A stretch of DNA of 64,000 bases from the NCBI GenBank assembly GCA_034508935.3, contig CM067451.1:47474642-47538641 (forward strand), given 5' to 3'. This document shows, one piece after another, positions 12,801-23,107 of the stretch. This DNA is from Berghia stephanieae (Eukaryota > Mollusca > Gastropoda > Nudibranchia > Aeolidiidae). The position numbers were made by a program, and so were the translations under genes. The notes beneath the pieces are model-generated. The model was given only the letters and a program-made list of their open reading frames with translations, searched no databases and had not been told where the DNA came from. Numbering within the stretch: position 1 is the stretch's first letter; the number at the start of each line of letters is the position of its first letter.

Positions 12801-14502
12801 TCCCATTTTTACCTTTTGTAGACAATAAGTCAATAGATGGTGTCCCATTTTTACCTTTTGTAGACAATAAGTCAATAGATGGTGTCCCATTTTTACCTTT
12901 TGTAGACAATAAGTCAATAGATGGTGTCCCATTTTTACCTTTTGTAGACAATAAGTCAATAGATGGTGTCCCATTTTTACCTTTTGTAGACAATAAAGTC
13001 AATAGATGGTGTCCCATTTTTACCTTTTGTAGACAATAAGTCAATAGATGGTGTCCCATTTTTACCTTTTGTAGACAATAAAGTCAATAGATTGTGTCCC
13101 ATTTTTACCTTTTGTAGACAATAAGTCAATAGATGGTGTCCCATTTTTACCTTTTGTAGACAATAAGTCAATAGATGGTGTCCCATTTTTACCTTTTGTA
13201 GACAATAAGTCAATAGATGGTGTCCCATTTTTACCTTTTGTAGACAATAAGTCAATAGATGGTGTCCCATTTTTACCTTTTGTAGACAATAAGTCAATAG
13301 ATGGTGTCCCATTTTTACCTTTTGTAGACAATAAGTCAATAGATGGTGTCCCATTTTTACCTTTTGTAGACAATAAGTCAATAGATGGTGTCCCATTTTT
13401 ACCTTTTGTAGACAATAAAGTCAATAGATGGTGTCCCATTTTTACCTTTTGTAGACAATAAGTCAATAGATGGTGTCCCATTTTTACCTTTTGTAGACAA
13501 TAAGTCAATAGATGGTGTCCCATTTTTACCTTTTGTAGACAATAAGTCAATAGATGGTGTCCCATTTTTACCTTTTGTAGACAATAAGTCAATAGATGGT
13601 GTCCCATTTTTACCTTTTGTAGACAATAAGTCAATAGATGGTGTCCCATTTTTACCTTTTATAGACAATAAAGTCAATAGATGGTGTCCCATTTTTACCT
13701 TTTGTAGACAATAAGTCAATAGATGGTGTCCCATTTTTACCTTTTATAGACAATAAGTCAATAGATGGTGTCCCATTTTTACCTTTTATAGACAATAAGT
13801 CAATAGATGGTGTCCCATTTTTACCTTTTATAGACAATAAAGTCAATAGATGGTGTCCCATTTTTACCTTTTATAGACAATAAGTCAATAGATGGTGTCC
13901 CATTTTTACCTTTTATAGACAATAAGTCAATAGATGGTGTCCCATTTTTACCTTTTGTAGACAATAAGTCAATAGATGGTGTCCCATTTTTTACCTTTTA
14001 TAGACAATAAGTCAATAGATGGTGTCCCATTTTTACCTTTGTAGACAATAAGTCAATAGATGGTGTCCCATTTTTACCTTTTATAGACAATAAAGTCAAT
14101 AGATGGTGTCCCATTTTTACCTTTGTAGACAATAAGTCAATAGATGGTGTCCCATTTTTACCTTTATAGACAATAAGTCAATAGATGGTTCCCATTTTTA
14201 CCTTTGTAGACAATAAGTCAATAGATGGTGTCCCATTTTTACCTTTATAGACAATAAGTCAATAGATGGTGTCCCATTTTACCTTTTTAGACAATAAGTC
14301 AATAGATGGTGTCCCATTTTTACCTTTTATAGACAATCTTCAAATCCTTCCACTCAAGAAAGCTACACATCTTTGGTTTCCTGGACAAGACAAGCGTTAT
14401 TAACTCCCTTGTTGTCTTCTTCTTCACTCTATCTGGGTAGGCAGAAAACCATTTCTGTAGTCGCAGCTTTCCCTGACGACTGAACAGGAGCATGAATTGC
14501 AT
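7383..14502 (-). CDS. AP1S: AP-1 clathrin adaptor complex sigma subunit gene, three internal exons
   Basis: Sigma is the small subunit of the heterotetrameric AP-1 adaptor, which works in clathrin-coated vesicle traffic between trans-Golgi and endosomes. It has a longin-like fold and helps the gamma subunit bind dileucine cargo signals. Three minus-strand exons (14502-14324, 9545-9437, 7520-7383) join in phase to give 142 residues of the usual 157-158. They include [55 protein letters not shown] and [17 protein letters not shown]. All junctions have AG/GT signals. Exon 2 begins exactly at an ATG after the acceptor; in related genes a first exon supplies only the 5' UTR and a preceding Met, which I infer here but cannot locate. 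The last roughly 15 codons are also missing and probably lie beyond the satellites to the left. AP1S1 versus AP1S2 type cannot be decided. Both introns are filled with minisatellites. Confidence 0.95.
7640..7782. repeat. Dispersed repeat copy in AP1S intron 3
   Basis: It shares blocks with 1150-1435 (ACTCCAGTAAAA, then GTATTTACTT, then AGGTGATTGGA). It leads directly into the 74-bp array, which seems to have grown from its end. Confidence 0.5.
7783..8560. repeat. Minisatellite, 74-bp unit, about 10 copies, AP1S intron 3
   Basis: The unit contains AATCTTGCTAATCAGAATGT, GAAGGAACATTTTACAGCCC and TTCTGTAAATATACGG. Copies are almost identical apart from ATACGG/ATTCGG, and TATTCGG copies sit together, which suggests recent block amplification. 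One unit is 73 bp. Confidence 0.95.
8871..9306. mobile_element. MITE with inverted ends and TATAAT target duplication
   Basis: This 436-bp element begins CTGTCATCTGCATTTTT and ends with its inverse, AAAAATGCAGATGACAG. It is flanked on both sides by TATAAT, a 6-bp direct repeat consistent with target duplication. The subterminal zones carry many GGCAAATTTT-like motifs in both orientations, as transposase-binding regions often do. It has no coding capacity, and the superfamily is not clear from the ends. It lies in AP1S intron 3. Confidence 0.75.
9437..9545 (-). CDS. AP1S: AP1S exon 3 (residues 60-96)
   Basis: This 109-bp exon starts after TTTCCCAG at 9546 and encodes [20 protein letters not shown] through LLDKYFGS. 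It ends at the consensus donor GTGAGT. It supplies one base to finish Arg60 and ends between codons, so exon 4 starts at a whole codon. A plus-strand frame overlapping it is a shadow. Confidence 0.96.
9736..9752. repeat. Poly-C run
   Basis: An unbroken C tract of about 17 bases in AP1S intron 2. Its length is likely unstable and may be inaccurate in the assembly. Confidence 0.9.
9821..9882. repeat. (CT)n microsatellite
   Basis: About 30 CT dinucleotides with a few interruptions at the left end, in AP1S intron 2. Confidence 0.95.
10470..14335 (-). repeat. 42-bp array derived from the AP1S exon 2/intron 2 junction, about 90 copies
   Basis: On the gene strand each unit reads ATTGTCTATAAAAG (the last 14 bases of exon 2) and then GTAAAAATGGGACACCATCT plus 8 bases of intron. 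The last copy is the real exon end and splice donor. Almost every unit therefore carries AAAAG|GTAAAAATG, a credible 5' splice site. Units differ by TAT/TAC (both Tyr), by AAGTC/AGTC length, and by a few point changes. The leftmost units (10480-10620) are degenerate. A block of about 675 bp (16 units) is repeated: 12387-13059 matches 13062-13734. Long open frames ending IVYKR-stop are artefacts of this structure. Confidence 0.95.
14324..14502 (-). CDS. AP1S: AP1S exon 2 (residues 1-59 and part of 60)
   Basis: This 179-bp exon encodes [18 protein letters not shown] through KDLKIVYK, plus two bases of Arg60. The acceptor is CCTGTCCAG just before the ATG at 14502. The donor is AAAAG|GTAAAA at 14324/14323. 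Reading past the donor gives TAA at once (AAA AGG TAA). The last 14 exon bases are part of the 42-bp unit amplified in the adjoining intron. Confidence 0.95.
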
Positions 14503-14565
14503 CTGGACAGGATGGTCATAGAAAAAAAAACAACAGAAAAGAAGAGGAATCAGATATACATGGAA

Positions 14566-14863
14566 TGCATTTGAAGACACATACAAATACATAAAAATAA
14601 ACCTGGAAATAGACACCATTTGAAGACACATACAAATACATAAAAATAAACCTGGAAATAGACACCATTTGAAGACACATACAAATACATAAAAATAAAC
14701 CTGGAAATAGACACCATTTGAAGACACATACAAATACATAAAAATAAACCTGGAAATAGACACCATTTGAAGACACATACAAATACATAAAAATAAACCT
14801 GGAAATAGACACCATTTGAAGACACATACAAATACATAAAAATAAACCTGGAAATAGACACTC
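14566..14863. repeat. Minisatellite, 49-bp unit, about 6 copies, upstream of AP1S exon 2
   Basis: The unit contains ACATACAAATACATAAAAAT and AAACCTGGAAATAGACACCA. It starts about 65 bp 5' of the exon 2 acceptor on the minus strand, so it borders the branch-point region. It reads openly in several minus frames only because it lacks stops. Confidence 0.95.
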
Positions 14864-15050
14864 TGTATCAAGAGAGAGGGAGAGGTGGGGGTAGGTTACT
14901 CTAGTGTTATTTTAGTTAGTTAGGAAGAGTTTCTAGCCCTTAATATTATTTTATTCTGAAAGGTATTTATTCCCTTTAAAATGTTACCCTATTTGTTCAT
15001 TTTAATGATTGTGAATTTTGACCAAATTTCCTCTGAAAAAGGAAATGGCA
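14864..15050. other. Spacer, no feature
   Basis: AT-rich single-copy sequence between two arrays. A short GA-rich run occurs at 14870-14890. Confidence 0.5.
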
Positions 15051-16362
15051 AAATCTGGCTTGTGGAATCCGCTGTGAGTTGTCAAGATTTGACTGATTGT
15101 GGAATCCGTTGTGAGTTGTCAAGATTTGACTGATTGTGGAATCCGTTGTGAGTTGTCAAGATTTGACTGATTGTGGAATCCATTGTGAGTTGTCAAGATT
15201 TGACTGATTGTGGAATCCATTGTGAGTTGTCAAGATTTGACTGATTGTGGAATCCGCTGTGAGTTGTCAAGATTTGACTGATTGTGGAATCCGTTGTGAG
15301 TTGTCAAGTATTTGACTGATTGTGGAATCCATTGTGAGTTGTCAAGATTTGACTGATTGTGGAATCCATTGTGAGTTGTCAAGATTTGACTAATTGTGGA
15401 ATCCGTTGTGAGTTGTCAAGATTTGACTGATTTGTGGAATCCGTTGTGAGTTGTCAAGATTTGACTGATTGTGGAATCCATTGTGAGTTGTCAAGATTTG
15501 ACTGATTGTGGAATCCGTTGTGAGTTGTCAAGATTTGACTGATTGTGGAATCCATTGTGAGTTGTCAAGATTTGACTGATTGTGGAATCCGCTGTGAGTT
15601 GTCAAGATTTGACTGATTGTGGAATCCGTTGCGAGTTGTCAAGATTTGACTGATTGTGGAATCCATTGTGAGTTGTCAAGATTTGACTGATTGTGGAATC
15701 CGTTGTGAGTTGTCAAGATTTGACTGATTGTGGAATCCGCTGTGAGTTGTCAAGATTTGACTGATTGTGGAATCCATTGTGAGTTGTCAAGATTTGACTG
15801 ATTGTGGAATCCATTGTGAGTTGTCAAGATTTGACTGATTGTGGAATCCGCTGTGAGTTGTCAAGATTTGACTGATTGTGGAATCCGTTGCGAGTTGTCA
15901 AGATTTGACTGATTGTGGAATCCATTGTGAGTTGTCAAGATTTGACTGATTGTGGAATCCGTTGTGAGTTGTCAAGATTTGACTGATTGTGGAATCCGCT
16001 GTGAGTTGTCAAGATTTGACTGATTGTGGAATCCATTGTGAGTTGTCAAGATTTGACTGATTGTGGAATCCATTGTGAGTTGTCAAGATTTGACTGATTG
16101 TGGAATCGCTGTGAGTTGTCAAGATTTGACTGATTGTGGAATCCGTTGCGAGTTGTCAAGATTTGACATTGATTGATGTGGAATCCATTGTGAGTTGTCA
16201 AGATTTGACTGATTGTGGAATCCGTTGTGAGTTGTCAAGATTTGACTGATTGTGGAATCCGCTGTGAGGTGTCAAGATTTGACTGATTGTGGAATCCATT
16301 GTGAGTTGTCAAGATTTGACTGATTGTGGAATCCGTTGTGAGTTGTCAAGATTTGACTGATT
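15051..16362. repeat. Minisatellite, 37-bp unit, about 35 copies with higher-order structure
   Basis: The unit is TGTGGAATCCGTTGTGAGTT followed by GTCAAGATTTGACTGAT. The variable site CCGTTG/CCATTG/CCGCTG/CCGTTGC recurs in order. The CCGTTGC subtype appears near 15630, 15889 and 16147, spaced about 259 bp (7 units), which indicates a seven-monomer higher-order repeat. Confidence 0.95.
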
Positions 16363-16596
16363 GAACTTTTTACAATAGGATGAAATTATAAAAACCTTTA
16401 GAATCTGAATGCATCTGATAATAATTATATATCTAAATAAATGGGGAAAAGTCTTGATGACTTGAAGGAAATGAGATAAAATGAAAGCAATTAGTATTGG
16501 ATTAAATATCAAATTTTATAATATCAGATTCTACAAAGAAAACAAATAAATTCTTAAAAAACTAAAAACAATAAAATGCCCATAAAAAAAATTTAA
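16363..16596. other. AT-rich spacer
   Basis: No gene or repeat unit recognised. It leads directly into the 5' edge of the retroelement remnant. Confidence 0.5.
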
Positions 16597-18563
16597 AAAT
16601 TGGAAGCGTTATCAATTATTTTTGCACTGAGTAAATTTCATCAATTTCTTTACGGTCGCAATGTCATACTCGTCGCCGATCACAAGCCTTTATTGTCGCT
16701 CTTTGGTCCAAGAAAACCAGTACCTGCTTTAGTTGCCAACCGCCTGCCCAGATGGGCCTTGACACTAAGTCAGTACGACTATAGAATTGAATATTGTAAG
16801 ACAGCTCATCATGGTAATGCTGATGCACTGAGCAGACTTCATGCAAGTGTTGACCCAGTCTTCGACAGAGAGGAAGATGGAGAAGATGTCAACACGGTGT
16901 TTACAATCTCTACAATTGGAAAACAGCTTCGAGCTACTGACCCCGGAGTCATCGCTAGAGAATCTGCTAAAGATGACATCATATCCGTTGTCATGAGAAA
17001 CACGAGTCGTAAATGGTCTAAATCAGATTCCAAAATGGACAATCTTAAATCGTATATTGGCCATGTATTGATTGTGACATCGTCAATACGTGTCGTGGAT
17101 GTGTTATGCGTGCAGAACATCAAAACAACCCACCAAAGGAGCCAAACCATCCATGGATAACCACAGATTCACCGTGGAGTCGAGTACACATTGATCTTGC
17201 AATGAATTTTATGGGTAATAACCGGTTAGTAATGGTCGACGCCTACTCAAATTACCCATGCATTCATGCAACAAGTTTGACGTCAACGAAAGCAACAACT
17301 AACCTTCTGGAAGAAGACTTTGCTCACTCCGGCTATCCTCACGCAATCATGTTGGACAACGCAGCATGCTTCACTTCTGACGTATTTCAGACATGGTGTA
17401 GGGAGAGGGGAATCAAACATCTCACTGGAGCTCCCTATCGTCCCGCTACAAACGGTGCCACAGAACGACTTGTGGGATGTTTTAAAAAGGCTTTGAGAAA
17501 ATCGTCTTTTCCTCCAAGACAAGCCTTGCAACAATTTCTTATGCAATATTGTCGCGCACCTTTAGCTTCTGGTTCGTCACCGAGTGAAGTGCTTCATGGA
17601 CGTCAAATTCGTACATTGATCGACCCACTCCGCCCATTATCCACCTCAAATTCCAAACCACGTGTAGCAAGAACGCGTTATGAAGTTGGGACACACATTT
17701 ATTCGTTACGTTTTGGTAATCGAAATGACGGAGAGGCGAAATGGATTCCCACTACAGTCACCAAAGTGTTGGGACCACGTCATGTCATCGTAACTCTCCA
17801 GAGAGGCGAAATGGATTCCCGCTACAGTCACCAAAGTGTTGGGACCACGTCATGTCATGGTAACTCTCCAGAGAGACGAAATGGATTCCCGCTACAGTCA
17901 CCAAAGTGTTGGGACCACGTCATGTCATGGTAACTCTCCAGAGAGACGGAACAACGTGGAAGCGTCATATTGACCAAATAAGACCACGTTACAACCTTCC
18001 TCGCCAAAAAGTATCAGCTTCAGCAAATGATAGCATAGAGGACGATTTCATTACTAATCCTATCGGTGATTATTGTGAGCGTTCATCATCGATTGCAGCT
18101 ACCCCCAGAGCAGAATCGAATCGTGAATCGGATCGTGTCCAACTGAGAAGATCGTGTCGTATCAGAAAATCCCCCAATCGATTTTAACCTTCGAAATACT
18201 TCTCAGGCTTAACAGGGAGGTGTTATGGACTTATACATAGAGTTACTCTAGAAAAGAGTGGCTCCCTTTTGTTATTAGCTAATTGATTTTAGTTACAGCG
18301 TAATTAGTTATTATTCATTAAGTCCATTATTAAAATATTATTTGTGCTTAAAAATCTCGGAGTGGCATGCCATAGAGAAGGATGCACTCTTTGTTCCTTA
18401 CTTTCCATAGTTGAGTTACTTATACTATTTTTCCTACTTAAAATGTTGTTGCGATATATTTGTATATACCCTAGCTTATACACAGTAATAAAACTGTTCT
18501 CTCACATATCATTTAACACTTCTGAGTTGAGTGATTCCACAATATTAATCTGGGGTCCCGTCA
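16597..18563 (+). mobile_element. Ty3/gypsy LTR retrotransposon remnant (3' half)
   Basis: This is a fossil of a Ty3/gypsy element. The visible parts, in family order, are the RNase H region of pol with the ADALSRL-type tether motif, the integrase core (an HIDLAMNF block, an MLDNAACFTSD block and a GAPYRPATNGATER block), a purine tract and a downstream LTR. Gag, protease and reverse transcriptase are not present in the window, so it is incomplete. It also looks broken in a few places. Age is moderate: the protein motifs remain easy to recognise. No second LTR was found. Confidence 0.85.
18221..18563 (+). repeat. Probable 3' LTR of the gypsy remnant
   Basis: It begins TGTTATGGAC just after a purine-rich stretch (AACAGGGAGG). 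It contains an AATAAA at about 18487. It ends near 18541 or 18563. The right boundary is uncertain because no partner LTR is available for comparison. Confidence 0.6.
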
Positions 18564-18856
18564 AAACACAACAAAAAGTATGCATTAAAAACATTAAAAA
18601 TAAAAAATGATAATGAAAACATTACGGACGAGATATTGATGTGAATATCGGCTTGACGGCCATGATGAGAAGATAATGAAAACATGGTATTTGGTGCGGA
18701 GTTAAAAAGTGTCTGTGCACAAGTATATGGCCCTGAAAATTGGCATGAATAAAGTTTAAATGTTTTTCAAACAAAAAGGGTTTTTATTTTTTTAAAAACA
18801 CATGCTAGAAATAAATAAATAAATGCATTCAAATAGAACTCCTAAAACTTTAACTG

Positions 18857-18889
<33 letters not shown>

Positions 18890-19046
18890 TACATGAAAGC
18901 GCATGGCAATTTCCAGTCCAGTCACAACACTTTAATGGACGAGTTGGTGACTACTTGACTCCCACTCCCACTCCCACTGCTGCTGCTGCTGCTGCTGCTC
19001 ACCAAACTGCATAGTCACAGACCCGTCATTCAATCACTGCAAAACC
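18564..19046. other. Spacer with a 31-base poly-C run
   Basis: AT-rich sequence holding a C tract at 18859-18889, a short CCCACT repeat and a CTG run at 18961-19000. No gene seen. Confidence 0.6.
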
Positions 19047-20835
19047 TTGCATTTTACTGATGACGTGAATTGGCATTTTACTGATGACGTAAATTGGCAT
19101 TTTACTGATGACGTGAATTGGCATTTTACTGATGACGTAAATTGGCATTTTACTGATGACGTAAATTGGCATTTTACTGATGACATCAAGTGGCATTTTA
19201 TTGATGACGTAAATTTGCATTTTACTGATGATGTCAATTTGCATTTTACTGATGACGTGAATTGACATTTTACCGATGATGTAAATTGGCATTATATTGA
19301 TGACGTCATTTGGCATTTTACTGATGACGTAAATTGGCATTTTATTGATGACGTAAATTGGCATTTTACTGATGACGTCATTTGGCATTATATTGATGAC
19401 GTCATTTGGCATTTTACTGATGACGTAAATTGGCATTTTACTGATGACGTAAATTGGCATTTTACTGATGACGTGAATTGGCATTTTACTGATGACGTAA
19501 ATTGGCATTTTACTGATGACGTAAATTGGCATTTTACTGATGACATCAAGTGGCATTTTATTGATGACGTAAATTTGCATTTTACTGATGATGTCAATTT
19601 GCATTTTACTGATGACGTGAATTGACATTTTACCGATGATGTAAATTGGCATTATATTGATGACGTCATTTGGCATTTTACTGATGACGTAAATTGGCAT
19701 TTTATTGATGACGTAAATTGGCATTTTATTGATGACGTCCTTTGGCATTATATTGATGACGTCATTTGGCATTTTACTGATGACGTAAATTGGCATTTTA
19801 TTGCTGACGTAAATTGGCATTTTACCGATGATGTAAATTGGCATTTTACCGATGATGTAAATTGGCATTTTATTGATGACGTGAATTGGCATTTTACTGA
19901 TGACGTAAATTGGCATTTTACTGATGACGTAAATTGGCATTTTACCGATGATGTAAATTGGCATTTTATTGATGACGTCATTTGGCATCATATTGATGAC
20001 GTCATTTGGCATTTTACTGATGACGTAAATTGGCATTTTATTGCTGACGTAAATTGGCATTTTACCGATGATGTAAATTGGCATTTTACCGATGATGTAA
20101 ATTGGCATTTTACCGATGATGTAAATTGGCATTTTATTGATGACGTGAATTGGCATTTTACTGATGACGTAAATTGGCATTTTACTGATGACGTAAATTG
20201 GCATTTTACTGATGACGTAAATTGGCATTTTACTGATGACGTGAATTGTCATTTAACTGATGACGTAAATTGGCATTTTACTGATGACGTAAATTGGCAT
20301 TTTACCGATGATGTAAATTGGCATTTTACCGACGATGTAAATTGGCATTTTACTGATGACGTAAATTGGCATTTTACTGATGACGTAAATTGGCATTTTA
20401 CTGATGACGTAAATTGGCATTTTACCGATGATGTAAATTGGCATTTTACCGATGATGTAAATTGGCATTTTACTGATGACGTAAATTGGCATTTTACTGA
20501 TGACGTAAATTGGCATTTTACTGATGACGTAAATTGGCATTTTACTGATGACGTAAATTGGCATTTTACTGATGACGTAAATTGGCATTTTACTGATGAC
20601 GTGAATTGGCATTTTACTGATGACGTGAATTGGCATTTTACTGATGACGTAAATTGGCATTTTACCGATGATGTAAATTGGCATTTTACCGATGATGTAA
20701 ATTGGCAATTTTTATTGATGACGTCATTTGGCATTATATTGATGACGTCATTTGGCATTTTACTTATGACGTAAATTGGTATTTGATTGATGACGACATT
20801 TGGCATTTTTAAGTTGACGTCAATTAAGATATTTT
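19047..20835. repeat. 24-bp array rich in CRE-like TGACGT cores, about 74 copies
   Basis: The unit is TGGCATTTTACTGATGACGT plus AAAT. Nearly every unit carries TGACGT or TGATGT. About nine units carry the full palindrome TGACGTCA, the classic CREB/ATF site. A longer block (about 19055-19390) recurs at about 19415-19745. The 24-bp period makes both strands open for up to about 400 codons, but these frames have no start context or composition that suggests a gene. Confidence 0.95.
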
Positions 20836-21412
20836 ACTGATTTGAGATTTCTTATTACCACTCGCATTTTTTTAGATTATTTGACTTTTTCCACAACTAG
20901 TTTGGCATTTTGCATAAAAATTATCTGCCAAGCATCCTTGTATAATCAGCGGCCAAGCTCTGATTAATTATTCACAGACCAGTATGAGCCGTCTGTGTTT
21001 AATCTCCGGTGATTAAAGGTTAAAGTTCTGCGCCTGTGAATACCTAACGACAGCCGAAAGAGATCACAGATGGGAGGACTTATGTAGGTCTTCCACACCA
21101 AACCTAAAGAGGGGATTTTTTTTTATTATTGAGGGAGACACCCCACCCCTTCAACCCTTACTAAAGATACTATAACCTGATGAAATATGTTGCAATATCG
21201 ATACTGATGGCAAACACAGTAAGTAATAATGGCCAGTCGTAAACGACAACCGACTCAGCAGATTGTTTTTGAAATTGGGCCATTCCATGTCAAGTGGACC
21301 AAAATTTTAAAAATTGGGAACCACACCCCTTTTGATTTTCCTCAAACTTGGCTCAATTGATGATACTTATGAGACATGAAGAAAACCAAATATTCAGTTT
21401 AGAATATGGATA
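20836..21412. other. Probable dispersed repeat, unclassified
   Basis: No tandem structure and no coding region. The part from about 21270 to the transposon insertion, and the sequence continuing after 22338, look like one older AT-rich unit interrupted by the Tigger-like element. Confidence 0.4.
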
Positions 21413-22337
21413 CAGTTCACTCCACTTGTAGCGAAGTCGGTTGTAGCGATCTTCGGAAGTAACGATCTTTTTCTGTAGAACAGGCACCCATGTAATACAA
21501 ACTCAATAAAATACAAACGGTTGTAATGACTTCACTACATCCATCGTGACGGTTATAGTGATGCGTGTATTCTTATCCCCGACCATAATACTTTATAGTA
21601 AAAATATAACGGTTGTAATCATGTCACGGCGAAACACACTCTCCTCACTGCTTCTCTCACTTCGCCAAGCGCCTGTGTCAAAACAACACATACAATACAC
21701 TTTGTGTGTGTAACGTACCACTGATATAATATGTGCTGCTTGTCTTGCATGTTGCGTAAGAGTATAGCGAAACGAACTCTCACTCTACTCTTTCACTAGA
21801 TATGTATATACCTCTCTCACTTCGCCAAGAACCTTTGTGTGCTGTCTCGCGTGTGTTGTAGTCTAGTGTACAGTGTATTAAGTGTGTTGTCTCAACTACA
21901 GACTACAACTCGAGTTAACAATGGCGACAGGAGGAAAACGCGTTGTGCTTTCTTTGAAGAGAAAAATAGAACTGATTGGTGCAATTGAAAACGGAAAAAA
22001 GCAAAAGAATGCTGCATCTGAGTTTGGAGTATCGGGAATAATGAAATTAAAAGACCGCTACAAGGAGGAGTTATTTCAAAAAAAAAAAACAACACACACA
22101 CAAAAAAAATATTTTTTTTAATAAAATTTTTAAAAAACAAATAAAAACATTTAAAAAACTAATATTTGTCTACAGTGGTCACGATGAATTTTTGTCAAGA
22201 TAAAGGCAGTAACTCAATATATCAACTCTACAACGAAGTTGAATAGTCAGAATTATTTCCCTTGAATTTTCTTCCAACGGATGTAGCGATCTTTTTTTCT
22301 GGTCCCCCGACGACATCGCTACAAGCGTAGTCGACTG
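21413..22337 (+). mobile_element. Short pogo/Tigger-like DNA transposon
   Basis: A 925-bp element with imperfect terminal inverted repeats: CAGTTCACTCCACTTGTAGC on the left, and CAGTCGACTACGCTTGTAGC as the inverse of the right end. TA flanks both sides, as expected for the Tc1/mariner/pogo superfamily. Inside, from 21921, lies the start of a transposase with a CENP-B-type N-terminal helix-turn-helix. The rest of the transposase, including the DDE core, is absent, so this is an internally deleted, non-autonomous copy. Confidence 0.8.
21921..22121 (+). pseudogene. Truncated Tigger/CENP-B-like transposase N-terminus
   Basis: Translation from the ATG at 21921 gives MATGGKRVVLSLKRKIELIG followed by AIENGKKQKNAASEFGVS. 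This is the CENP-B/pogo N-terminal DNA-binding fold: basic start, LSLKRKIELI helix, AASEFGVS recognition helix. Homology fades after about 50 residues (LKDRYKEELFQ), and the frame then runs into A-rich sequence and stops. An open stretch extends upstream to 21882, but the Met at 21921 matches the family start. It could bind terminal repeats in principle but has no catalytic domain. Confidence 0.75.
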
Positions 22338-22435
22338 TATTTGATTTTTTTACAATTTTTAAACAAATTCTCTCAAAACGTGTCAAAATCAAATTTGCTA
22401 GTGGGTCCATTTTTGAGAGACTATAACTAGTAGTA
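22338..22435. other. Right flank of the Tigger-like element
   Basis: AT-rich sequence that appears to continue the repeat interrupted by the transposon. Confidence 0.4.
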
Positions 22436-22737
22436 TGAGGATGCCCATAATATGTGTAGTATGGAGATGCCCATAATATGTATAGTATGGAGATGCCCAT
22501 TCATAATAGGTATGGAGATGCCCATTCATAATATGTGTAGTATGGAGATGCCCATTCATAATATGTGTAGTATGGAGATGCCCATTCATAATATGTGTAG
22601 TATGGAGATGCCCATTCATAATATGGTTAGTATGGAGATGCCCATTCATAATATGTGTAGTATGGAGATGCCCATAATATGTGTAGTATGGAGATACCCA
22701 TAATATGTGTAGTATGGAGATGCCCATAATATTAGGT
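22436..22737. repeat. Minisatellite, 30-bp unit, about 10 copies
   Basis: The unit is TATGGAGATGCCCATTCATA followed by ATATGTGTAG. Several units lack the CATT segment. Frames stay open because the period is a multiple of three. Confidence 0.94.
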
Positions 22738-22908
22738 ACTTTGGTAAACGTCCATTTGGCACTCCAGCAGTGAGCAGATGAGATAAACGTCCATTTGGCA
22801 TTCCAGCAGTGAGCAGATGAGATAAACGTCCATTTGGCATTCCAGCAGTGAGCAGATGAGATAAACGTCCATTTGGCATTCCAGCAGCGAGCAGATGAGA
22901 TAAACGTC
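22738..22908. repeat. Minisatellite, 39-bp unit, about 4 copies
   Basis: The unit contains AAACGTCCATTTGGCATTCC and AGCAGTGAGCAGATGAGAT. It directly abuts the 30-bp array with no spacer. Confidence 0.94.
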
Positions 22909-23107
22909 CTAGTGGCTGTGACCCGATTTTTTAAAATTATTGAGTGATGGGTCTCAATCAAATTTTCAGATTTCTAAAGTTCTAGATATTTTGTGTATGG
23001 ATTATTTTAATGATTTATGTCTTATTTTCTTCAGGAGGAATTCCTCTATCATTAGGTGTTGTTTATTCTTAAGTCAATGCCACTTTAGTATATCTTTTGA
23101 TTGTGGA
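22909..23107. other. Spacer, no feature
   Basis: AT-rich sequence with no coding signal on either strand. Confidence 0.5.

Noticed and set aside
12092-13861. Several minus frames of 110-209 codons ([14 protein letters not shown] type)
   Set aside because: These are translations of the intronic 42-bp array. They end at the donor-derived TAA and change frame with each 43-bp unit.
14320-14871. 183-codon open frame including AP1S exon 2
   Set aside because: The upstream part is the 49-bp array read through. Only 14324-14502 is exon, set by splice signals and homology.
19026-20252. 408-codon open frame on the minus strand (MPIYVISK-type repeats)
   Set aside because: It follows only from a 24-bp, stop-free unit. 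Both strands and several frames are equally open, with no signal peptide or splice context.
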